Shown here: piece after piece, positions 47,042 to 55,783 of the stretch
Layout of the letters: each line of letters starts with the position of its first letter
Numbering within the stretch: position 1 is the stretch's first letter
DNA from: Pleurostoma richardsiae
Lineage: Eukaryota; Ascomycota; Sordariomycetes; Calosphaeriales; Pleurostomataceae
Assembly (NCBI GenBank): GCA_030052745.1
Contig: JANBVO010000012.1
Span: 496,001-560,000 of the forward strand
Reading direction: 5' to 3'
Length of the DNA stretch: 64,000 nt
The notes under the pieces: model-generated
What the model saw: the letters and a program-made list of their open reading frames with translations, nothing else
Databases searched by the model: none
Told to the model about the DNA's origin: nothing
Made by a program: the position numbers and the translations under genes

Positions 47042-48238
47042 AAAGACAGCGTGTGGAGGAAATATATTTCCCTCTCGTCTCCAAATTCAGTCTATTCTGC
47101 GCTGAATAATAGCCACTGTTTCGGAGCTAAGTTCCCTCGTCATTACAAATCCAAGTGGTTCCATTATGATCTCACCGTGCTCCACAAAGTGTGAGTTGCG
47201 AACCTGAGAATCATGATGAATAGAAGCTGATGGGGACATTCGCACACTACTGGAAATGAGGTTCAGTAGAGGCGAGGTTCAGGGCGGAGACGGAAAGCTG
47301 CGCACGGCACTGTCCTCTCTTACATCCACTCCTTACCAACTTCCCGACAGCAGTTGGCTCTTGACTTCACACTTCACATGGATAAGTGTTAACTTCCCAC
47401 AGAGGCAGATTAACGCCAGTGCCAAGGTCCTCGGGTCTGTCAAGTGCCCGAATATTCAGTCGGACAAGTAGACGTTGATCATTATTGAGCGTACGCTGTT
47501 GAGTAAAGCTTCATGTGGGTGGCACTATAAGTGATACGATCTCAGCAATGCGGATAACACGGACGATAATGAGCAGTCACTCGGTACCAAAGCAAGACCG
47601 CTGGTTTGGCCGTGGTTGCGGCGGTCGGCGAGCCTCCGCCCGCCCGTGAGTCAAGAACAGACGTTACAAAGGAATGCCCCAGTTAGCATATGTTTCTAAC
47701 GGCTACACAGCCACAGATTGTGTTGCCTAGGTACCTAGGTCGGTTCACTGAGTATTGAGCGGTACGAGATACGTGCAATAAGACCTATCAGGTCTTGAGC
47801 GAGTCCCATCTAGTGGTCGGGTGGGTGTTGCTTAAGTACTTGAATTGATCACTAAAGTACTAAGAAAACGTCTAGAGTTGATCTATGGAAATTCCTGGTT
47901 CTTACCGTCTTTCCTTCTCTAATCTAGCTGACTTGCTCACTTGGCTCACGCCTCCAAGTGATCTATGTTTATTTGGTCTTTGATTGTTCCGTTGCCTCTA
48001 TTACTGGTAGGAAATGTCGTAAGAAGAGCATCGCATTATTATCGCACTTTCGTTCTAGTGCCCCGACCCGCGTGTGGTAGAATGTTGTTATCATGTTGAG
48101 TGTCAGTGTCAGTGGTGCGGTTTTCTGGCGCCTGTCCTGGGACCGTGGTCTCGGCCTACGAGGCATGCCAGCATGTCAAGTCCCTGACACTGCGAGACCG
48201 GGGCCTGCCCATCTCTATTGTTCCGGCTTTGGGCGGGC
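47042..48238. other. Intergenic with GGTACC palindrome
   Basis: This is about 1.2 kb between the propeller stop and the AdhE stop (convergent). It contains the perfect palindrome CCTAGGTACCTAGG at 47726-47739. No gene is supported. Confidence 0.5.
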
Positions 48239-51139
48239 TCAGTGCGTGGGGCTGGCGGCCTCCGCCTCCGCCTCCGCCGCGGCGTGGCGGGCGACGACCT
48301 CCTCGTACGAGATGCCGTAGTACGCGGCCTCCATGATGGTCTTGAGGTCATCGAGCATCGGCATGCGCGGGTTGGCGGGCGCGCACTGGTCCTCGTAGGC
48401 GCGGAACGCCACCTTGTCGAGGTTCGCGAGGAACTCGTGCTCGTCGACGCCCTGTGCCTGGAAGGAAGACTCCATGCCGAGCGTCGCGCGGAGGTCCTCG
48501 ACGGCCCGTGCGTACGACTCGACGCCCTCCTCGGGTGTGGATGCCGGCAGCCCCAGCATCTTCGCGATGTCCTGGTACCGCTGCGGCGCGACGTACTTCT
48601 CGTACTTGGGCCAGCTCGTCAGCTTGCTCGGCACCTTGCCGTTGTAGCGGATCACGAGCGGCAGGAGCGTCGCGTTGGTGCGGCCGTGTGCCTTGTGGTA
48701 CGTCGCGCCGATCGTGTGGGCCATCGCGTGCACGACACCCAGGAAGGCCGAGCCGAAGGCCATGCCGGCTATTGTTCCGGCGTTGTGCATCTTCTCGTGG
48801 GCCTTGACAGCGGACGCGCCCCCGGCGACGGACGCCGGCAGGTTCTCGAAGATGAGCTTGATCGCCTGGAGCGCCAGGCCGTCGGTGAAGTCGTTCGCGT
48901 ACACGGACACGTAGGCCTCAGTCGCGTGAGTGAGCGCGTCCACGCCGGAGTCCGCGGCGAGCCTGGCCGGCATCCCGAGCGCGAGCGTCGGGTCGACGAT
49001 CGCGACGGTCGGCGTGAGCGCGTAGTCCGCGAGCGGGTACTTGTAGCCGGTCGCGGGGTCGCCAATCACCGCGAACGGCGTGACCTCCGAGCCGGTGCCC
49101 GACGTCGTCGGGATGCACACGAGGCTCGCCTTCCCGCCGAGCGGCGGGAACGTGAAGGCGCGCTTGCGGATGTCGAAGCACTTCTCGCGCGTGTCCGAGA
49201 AACTCACCTCCGGGTGCTCGTAGAGCAGCCACATGACCTTGGCGGCATCCATGGGGGAGCCGCCGCCAACCGCGACGATGGTGTCGGGCTCGAAAGTGCG
49301 CATGATCTTGGCGCCAGCCTCGACTGTGCCGATCGAGGGCTCTGGCTCGATCGTGTCGATGATGTGCACCGTTACCGGGTTTGACCTGCGGTTCAGCACG
49401 TCCTCAATGCGGTCGACCACACCGAGCTTGCTCATCACCGCGTCGGTCACGATAACAACCCTGTTCACGTCCGGCATGTCGGCCAGGTACCGGATTGAGT
49501 TCGGCTCGAAGTAAACCTTAGCCGGCACCTTGAACCACTGCATGTTGTTATTGCGGCGTCCAATGCGCTTGACATTGATGAGATTCGCCGCCTGCACATT
49601 GTTCGAGACCGAGTTGTGGCCGTAGCTGCCACAGCCGAGCGTCAGCGACGGGAGGAACGAGTTGTAAACATCGCCGATGCCGCCGAGCGAGGCGGGCGAG
49701 TTCGTGATGATGCGTACGGCCTTGACGCGTCGGCCGAACTCCTCAATGAGCACCTTGTTAGTGCTGTGGATGCAAGCCGAGTGGCCGAGACCGTCCTGCT
49801 CGACCATCTGCTCGGCGAGGCAGATGCCGTCCTCGGCGTCCTTGGCGCGCAGCACCGCTAGGATCGGGCAAAGCTTCTCACGGGTAAGCGGCTCGTCGAG
49901 GCCGACGTGGTCGACCTCCACGAGGATAATCGAGGTGTCCCTGGGCACCTCGAAGCCCGCCTGCTTCGCGAGCCACACAGCGCTCTTGCCGACGATCGCC
50001 GGGTTGAGCTTCGCGCCCGCGCAGTTCTCAGAGTAGGCGGCCGCGCCGAACGACAGCTCCTCGAGCTTGCGCTTCTCGTCGCGGGTCGCGATATGGGCGT
50101 GCAGGCGCCGCATCTCGGCTAGCGCCCGGTCATAGACCGGGGCCTCCAGGATGGCGGCCTGCTCGGATGCGCAGATCATGCCGTTGTCGAACGACTTGGA
50201 GAGCACGAGGTCGCTCGCGGCGCGCTCCACGTCCGCGGTCTTCTCCACGAACGCGGGCACGTTGCCCGGGCCGACGCCAATGGCAGGCTTGCCGCACGAG
50301 TAAGCGGCCTTGACCATCGCGCCGCCGCCGGTGGCGAGGATGACGGAGACGTCGGGGTGGTTCATGAGCGCGGTGGTCGCTTTGATTGAAGGCACCTCGA
50401 TCCACTGCACGCAATTTGCGGGGGCCCCTGCGGCGACAGCGGCGTCACGGACAATCCTGGCGGCCTCCGCAGAGCACCGCTGCGCGTGCGGGTGGAAGCC
50501 GAAGACGACCGGGTTGCGCGTCTTGAGGCAGATGAGCGCCTTGAAGACCACGGTCGAGGTGGGGTTCGTGACGGGCGTAATGGTGGCGACGATGCCGACA
50601 GGCTCGGCGACCTCGATGATGCCGTTCAGGTCATCACGGCTGATCACGCCGACGGTCTTCATCTTCTTCATCGCGTTCGTGACATGCTCGCAGGCAAAGA
50701 TGTTCTTCACGGCCTTGTCCTCGAACACGCCGCGGCCGGTCTCGTCGACGGCGAGCTTCGCAAGCACGCCATGCTGGTTGAGCGCTGCGACGGACGCCTT
50801 GGCGACGATGCGGTCGACTTGCTCCTGGTCGAGCGCCCGGAACTCAGCGAGGGCACGAACCCCGCGCGCGACGAGGCCGTCGACGTGCGCCTGCACGTCG
50901 AACGCCGCATCTGGAGCGGCCACCTTGGGCTTCACGGCGGCGGGTGCGGGCATCGCTACGTCCCGCTTCTGAATCTGAGCAGCCGCGGTAGCGTCGCTGC
51001 AGCGACGAGGGCCCTTCAGCAGACCATCTCTCTGGACATCCCGAATCGGGATCCTGATCCTACGATTTTGTGAGCTGCTACTGCAGAACGAATGGTGAGG
51101 AGCCTTGAGGTGTTGATTAGACGTACTCTCCTGTGACAT
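48239..51139 (-). CDS. adhE: Bifunctional acetaldehyde/alcohol dehydrogenase
   Basis: One uninterrupted exon encodes 966 residues. Residues about 80-510 form a CoA-acylating aldehyde dehydrogenase with catalytic Cys323 in SFDNGMICASEQ. Residues about 525-945 form an iron-dependent alcohol dehydrogenase with the NAD motif GGGSPMDAAK and metal ligands in DSGVDALTHATEAY and GVVHAMAHTIGATYHKAHG. The enzyme reduces acetyl-CoA through acetaldehyde to ethanol and regenerates 2 NAD+. AdhE is typical of fermentative bacteria and of some anaerobic or facultative protists, algae and gut chytrids. Before the conserved region lies a 62-80-residue Arg/Ser-rich extension that could target an organelle; a second in-frame ATG is at 50953. 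The gene is intronless and visibly G+C-rich, and lies divergent from pta, which suggests acquisition by transfer. Confidence 0.96.
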   Translation of the reverse strand: MSQESTSNQHLKAPHHSFCSSSSQNRRIRIPIRDVQRDGLLKGPRRCSDATAAAQIQKRDVAMPAPAAVKPKVAAPDAAFDVQAHVDGLVARGVRALAEFRALDQEQVDRIVAKASVAALNQHGVLAKLAVDETGRGVFEDKAVKNIFACEHVTNAMKKMKTVGVISRDDLNGIIEVAEPVGIVATITPVTNPTSTVVFKALICLKTRNPVVFGFHPHAQRCSAEAARIVRDAAVAAGAPANCVQWIEVPSIKATTALMNHPDVSVILATGGGAMVKAAYSCGKPAIGVGPGNVPAFVEKTADVERAASDLVLSKSFDNGMICASEQAAILEAPVYDRALAEMRRLHAHIATRDEKRKLEELSFGAAAYSENCAGAKLNPAIVGKSAVWLAKQAGFEVPRDTSIILVEVDHVGLDEPLTREKLCPILAVLRAKDAEDGICLAEQMVEQDGLGHSACIHSTNKVLIEEFGRRVKAVRIITNSPASLGGIGDVYNSFLPSLTLGCGSYGHNSVSNNVQAANLINVKRIGRRNNNMQWFKVPAKVYFEPNSIRYLADMPDVNRVVIVTDAVMSKLGVVDRIEDVLNRRSNPVTVHIIDTIEPEPSIGTVEAGAKIMRTFEPDTIVAVGGGSPMDAAKVMWLLYEHPEVSFSDTREKCFDIRKRAFTFPPLGGKASLVCIPTTSGTGSEVTPFAVIGDPATGYKYPLADYALTPTVAIVDPTLALGMPARLAADSGVDALTHATEAYVSVYANDFTDGLALQAIKLIFENLPASVAGGASAVKAHEKMHNAGTIAGMAFGSAFLGVVHAMAHTIGATYHKAHGRTNATLLPLVIRYNGKVPSKLTSWPKYEKYVAPQRYQDIAKMLGLPASTPEEGVESYARAVEDLRATLGMESSFQAQGVDEHEFLANLDKVAFRAYEDQCAPANPRMPMLDDLKTIMEAAYYGISYEEVVARHAAAEAEAEAASPTH

Positions 51140-52674
51140 TATTGCCTCCTAGGCTAGACTGTTCCTTTTCCAGGAGGGGGTCCCCCATGCGCTCGCAAAC
51201 AATGACCGGTTCCGCAGCCCTGTATAGTGCAGACATAGCTGTGGCTAGGCTTTCGGTGTGAGTTGGTGTCCTCACATAAGCGAGCACTACAGTCAGTAGT
51301 ACTCTTCAGCAGACTTGTACGGTGAGCTCTAGATAGGTACGAGACGAAGGCACGACGGGGTCTGCTTCTGTCGTGGGCGAGTCTTCGCTTGCTTAAATGT
51401 ACAAAAGCACGTTTCCACATAACATCTCGAGCACCACGCCTCCCGCTTGGTAATGCCATTCCATTATTCACCTCACCGTAAAATCACCGCAGAAGAATAA
51501 GAGGGTCACAGCCTCTGGTGTCAGGCAACCCGAGAGTGACATGTTTCCGCAGGTACCCATCTTTCTGGAAAATATTTAATTTTAGTAGTTCCCGCCGCGC
51601 CGGTGTGCACAGCACATGTTGTTGAGAGATAGGGGCTGTTTAGTTGCCAGATGGTGGCGAGACACCGGGTATAGAGGAAAGCCACCCCGGGCCTAGACCG
51701 GTATCGAAACTTTCCCATTGTTTCATTGATCGAATAATGCGTACCTGGATGTCTACACTAGTTGACTAGCAACGGCCCTTGACCGGCGCGCTTCTGTCCT
51801 CTCGATACAGCTAACTGCTTTGGGTGGGTTGACATATTTGTCTCGCGATCTCCTTATCGGCACCGTCGGCGGCGCAACTGCGGCGTACAGGAACATCTTC
51901 GATTGAACGGTCCAAGCCATGATTGATTGGCATGTTTTCGACTGTGACTCACTGGCAAAAAGCCGCAAGGCGCGGCGAGCACCGATCGCGGCGAAGCAGC
52001 CTGAATGCCATTCCAGCTGATCAGGCCATAAGCTGCAGGCCATTAAAGCGCCATTAAAGCACTGTCGATCGTTGGGACCCGGGAAAGGCTTTACGAGGGT
52101 CAACGAGGGGCTGTTTTCAGCGTGTCGTTGATGGACGGAGCCACAAATCGACAGGGCGTGTTCCGTGATCTTACAGGGCCTAAGTGTTCAAATTTTCCAG
52201 TGAGATACCATGAACCCCCACCCAAGGAGTCACCGCTTTTCCCCTTTACACAGAAGTACTCTTCTGTCTTTAACGTCGACGTAAGCGTGTGGCTTATCGT
52301 AAGGTAATATGAGCCCAGGTCTAAATAGAAGCTTGGCTTTTGGTATAAAGAGAAGTTGGTGTTCTATTAGGTATGTAGGGGCAGGTACATTGAGAATCCG
52401 AATTGTTTCTAGAGATAGGTAGCTCTCGCCCCCCTTAGCCCATGGCTCACGGCATTGGAAGAGATCCAACTTCACAGCGCTTAGCATCTTAGAAGTCCGG
52501 CGTGACCGCGGCCTGCAGTAAGGAAGGTATTTAGGGCATCGTCCGGCAACTCGAGGCACCAAGCGGCACCTATTCCCTCTCCCTCTCCCCGGTATGTAAA
52601 GGCCCCAAGACGCTTGGGAAGACGCTCAGGAAGAGAGAAACACACCTCTGTGTGTCAGCCACAGCACAGCCGCG
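51140..52674. promoter_or_regulatory. 1.5-kb divergent adhE/pta control region
   Basis: No gene is supported here. Toward pta there is a TATA-like TATAAA at 52344-52349, and a pyrimidine tract (CCCTCT repeats, 52573-52590) directly before a GTATGT at 52592-52597 that could be the donor of a 5'-UTR intron ending at one of the CAG triplets just before the ATG. A short tandem GCCATTAAAGC lies at 52039-52060. Long upstream regions like this are typical of carbon- or oxygen-controlled fungal genes, but no specific site can be assigned. Confidence 0.4.
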
Positions 52675-54837
52675 ATGACGCTTCTGCGGGAAAGCCAGCA
52701 CAATCGGATCACCTTCTTCCTCGCGCCCGTCGCCCGGAATGTCGGGCTGACGTCGATGGCGCTCGGCCTGCTGCGTGCACTGCGGCGAGACGGCCTCACC
52801 CGGGTAGGCTACGTCAAGCCGGTCGCCCAGCCCAGCCTAGGAATCGACCTGTCTGCCCAGCTTGCCCGCACTCTGTACGGTCTGTATCACATTGAAGCAG
52901 TCAACTCGATCCCCTTCGCCGTGGCCGAGCAGCGGTTACGCGATGGAGACGTGTCGGCGTTGATGGAAGACGTCGTTAAGGTGGTCGAGGCAGCGCGAAC
53001 CAGTGCTTGCGACGCAGTGCTCGTCCAGGGCTTATCCTTGGACATTGGTGCAGATGCGGACCTCCAGCTGGCCTCGCAACTCAACGCTCAGATGGCGCGC
53101 GCTCTGGGTGCTAATGTGATACCAGTCGCCTCTGGTACGCAATACCAGTCCGTGGCCGAGAGCATTGAGATGGTCACTCGGCAGTTCACCGACGATGATG
53201 GCCCAACTCTGGCCGGTTTCCTAATCAACAAGATACCGCCGCTGGCCGACGAGATCAAACTGCTGGGCCCCAAGGATGTCGCCCGTCTCAAGGGGAGTCA
53301 GGGTGTACCGCTCTTGGGCTCTGTGCCCTTCGAGCCGCGTCTCAATGCACCACGTCTTGTCGATATGATCAGCAGCCTCGGGCTCCAGGTGTTACGTGAA
53401 GGCTGCGGGACGGCCAGCACCCGTGTCTTCGGCACTGTGGTAGCGACACGTTCGCCGGAGCACATGCTCGGAAAGTTGAAGTCGAGGCCTGGAGCGTTGG
53501 TCGTGACCCCCGGAGACCGCAGTGATGTCGTGCTGGCCACAGTACTGGCTTCCATGTTGGGTACTCCTGTGGCCGGCCTGTTGCTGACCTGTGGCGAGCC
53601 CCTCTCGGAAGAGATATCTTCCTTGGTCATGCAGTCCCAAACCCCAGGGTTGACCATTCTCGCTACCAACGACGACACCTTCGAGACGAATGCCCGTCTG
53701 GCCACTCTCGACTACCACTTGTACAACACCAACGATCCAGAGCGAATCAACCAGGCCCTGGATTACATAGCGGAGCACATCGATACGGCGGCCCTGATGC
53801 GACAGGTTGGCGAACCTGGTGAGCTGCGTCTCACGCCACCTGCCTTCCGCAACCTCCTCGTCCAGATGGCAGTTGAAGCCAAGAAGCGCATCGTCCTACC
53901 CGAGGCCGATGAGCCTCGCACGCTCCAGGCCGTGGATATCTGTCACCGCAAGAACATCGCACGCTGTGTTCTTCTCGGCAACCCGGCCACCGTCTACAAG
54001 GCTGCAGCTGCGCAGGGGGTGACGCTTCCCCCGGATGTCGAGATCATCGATCCAGACCAGGTGCGCGAGAGATATGTTGCGCCCATGATGGAGCTTCGGA
54101 GAAGCAAGGGCTTGACGGCCGAGGAAGCTAGGGCACAGTTGCAGGACACGGTGGTGCTTGGCACTATCATGCTGGCATTAGGCGAGATGGACGGCTTGGT
54201 GTCCGGGGCGACGCACACAACGGCCAGCACAGTGCGTCCGGCACTCCAGCTGATCAAGACGGCACCACATGCCAGACTGGTGTCGAGCGTCTTCTTCATG
54301 TTAATGCCCAATCGGATGGTCGTCTTCGGCGACTGTGCCATCAACCCGAACCCGTCCGCCGAGGATCTGGCAGACATCGCCCTGCAGACTGCTGATTCTG
54401 CCGCCATGTTTGGCGTCGAGCCCCGAGTCGCTATGATATCTTATGCCAGCGGCACCAGCGCCAGAGGCAATGAGGTTACCAAGGTCGTCGAGGCACTGAC
54501 GCTGGCGAGGGCGAAGAGACCTGGCCTTCTCATCGATGGACCGATGCAGTACGATGCGGCGACTGTGCCCACTGTTGGTCAGCAGAAGATGCCCCACAGC
54601 TCCGTGGCCGGCCGAGCGAATGTCTTCGTCTTCCCGGACCTGAACACCGGCAACACAGCGTACAAGGCTGTTCAGCGCTCCGCCAAGGTGGTCAGCGTCG
54701 GCCCAGTGCTGACGGGGCTGCGGAAGCCAGTCAATGATCTGTCGAGGGGCTCATCTGTAGACGACATTGTCTATACGATTGCTCTGACCACGATTCAGGC
54801 CGCTCAAGCGAGAGAGAACTCGAGTCTACCGGCGTGA
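52675..54837 (+). CDS. pta: Phosphate acetyltransferase, bacterial long form
   Basis: A single exon encodes 720 residues, matching the long bacterial (E. coli type) Pta. The N-terminal third is a P-loop-like dethiobiotin-synthetase-related domain (FLAPVARNVGLTSMALGL replaces the usual P-loop, so nucleotide binding may be lost). The middle third is a DRTGG domain (about 225-335), and the C-terminal third (about 390-712) is the PTA/PTB catalytic domain with KKRIVLPEADEPRTLQA, LGEMDGLVSGATHTTAST and PDLNTGNTAYKAVQR. It interconverts acetyl-CoA plus phosphate and acetyl phosphate plus CoA; with acetate kinase this yields ATP. Pta is rare in fungi, where phosphoketolase with acetate kinase is the usual acetyl-phosphate route. 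No organelle signal is evident. Confidence 0.96.
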   Translation: MTLLRESQHNRITFFLAPVARNVGLTSMALGLLRALRRDGLTRVGYVKPVAQPSLGIDLSAQLARTLYGLYHIEAVNSIPFAVAEQRLRDGDVSALMEDVVKVVEAARTSACDAVLVQGLSLDIGADADLQLASQLNAQMARALGANVIPVASGTQYQSVAESIEMVTRQFTDDDGPTLAGFLINKIPPLADEIKLLGPKDVARLKGSQGVPLLGSVPFEPRLNAPRLVDMISSLGLQVLREGCGTASTRVFGTVVATRSPEHMLGKLKSRPGALVVTPGDRSDVVLATVLASMLGTPVAGLLLTCGEPLSEEISSLVMQSQTPGLTILATNDDTFETNARLATLDYHLYNTNDPERINQALDYIAEHIDTAALMRQVGEPGELRLTPPAFRNLLVQMAVEAKKRIVLPEADEPRTLQAVDICHRKNIARCVLLGNPATVYKAAAAQGVTLPPDVEIIDPDQVRERYVAPMMELRRSKGLTAEEARAQLQDTVVLGTIMLALGEMDGLVSGATHTTASTVRPALQLIKTAPHARLVSSVFFMLMPNRMVVFGDCAINPNPSAEDLADIALQTADSAAMFGVEPRVAMISYASGTSARGNEVTKVVEALTLARAKRPGLLIDGPMQYDAATVPTVGQQKMPHSSVAGRANVFVFPDLNTGNTAYKAVQRSAKVVSVGPVLTGLRKPVNDLSRGSSVDDIVYTIALTTIQAAQARENSSLPA

Positions 54838-55783
54838 AGAGAGCCAGGTAGATTACCTTTCCTGGATCAGGACATATTACTGCAACGCCATGTCGAAAGA
54901 CACAATTGCCGCGTCAGTACTACGCTCTTGAGCCCATCAGCATGGTTGTCGACCATATTGGCAAGTGCGTTGTACGACGATTATCAGTGTATGAACACAT
55001 TCGGTTCACGTCATATAGAGAATCTGAAACGCCGCTAGACGGTGGAGGCGGGGAGTTATAACGATGGGTATGCGGCCGGTCGGCTTTCGATAACTAAAAG
55101 GTGAGCTCTGTGGATAGAATATTAGACAGCTGGTAGATCTGGGTTTCGCCTGTCAGAGTAGATTAGGGCGTGGTTGTAACGGTCTGCGAACCCGCCCATG
55201 GCTATATAGTTCCCTAGAGCATTAATAACCACAAATCGGCTTTTCTGTTTCGCTCCATCCCATCCATCTGCCAGAGGGTTTCATTCCCATATCGTTGCAG
55301 CTCTCGAACACAAGGACAGCCAGGAACCTGTTGAACAGAGCTGGGGCTTTTGGGAAGCTCTCTTTCTATATATAATCCCGTCATTATATAGATGATACCC
55401 TATCGCCGTACTGTCTGCCTCGGCGAAACCTGAAAACCCTGTTGGCGGAGAGTTTACCCAACATTTCCACCGCGAAATAACGAAGGGACTCGCGACTTCC
55501 CCGCCTTATCGTCCAACACCGCAGCATTCGCGAAATGGTACTGGGCATCTCGCTGGTGGTGGTCCAATTCGTTCGGTTCGGCTCACAATTTGCCGTACAC
55601 CAAATTGGGCGCCTGCAATGCCTCCCAATGAAGCCAATGGCCCGATCGAGGCCTGTACTTGTCGGCGAGGTCGCTAGGGATGGCCGCATCGATCATGTCA
55701 ACGAAGCGATCATCTGGCCTAATATATCCGGAGACATCGTTTGTTAAGAGCGACAAACTGTAATTAACCCTCCACGTATTTAA
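54838..55783. other. Convergent 3' regions
   Basis: This is 946 bp between the pta stop and the NLR stop. No gene or mobile-element coding is visible. A CTATATATAATCCCGTCATTATATAGATG stretch near 55365-55393 is an imperfect A+T-rich inverted repeat that could act in transcript ending. Confidence 0.45.

Noticed and set aside
48218-49384. 388-codon rightward frame inside adhE
   Set aside because: It is an antisense shadow of the G+C-rich alcohol-dehydrogenase domain: low-complexity Arg/Val/Gly composition and no family match.
51139-51150. Shine-Dalgarno-like AGGAGG five bases before the adhE ATG
   Set aside because: It looks bacterial, but the first 62 codons after this ATG are not AdhE sequence, so this cannot be an inherited bacterial start site. 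Chance is more likely.
52230-52562. 110-codon leftward frame in the adhE/pta gap
   Set aside because: No domain, no splice context, and composition unlike neighbouring proteins.
48239-54837. Bacterial contamination as the source of adhE and pta
   Set aside because: Spliced or fungal-specific genes lie on both sides in one continuous sequence, AdhE has a non-bacterial N-terminal extension, and the gap between the genes is 1.5 kb. A chimeric assembly cannot be fully excluded without reads.
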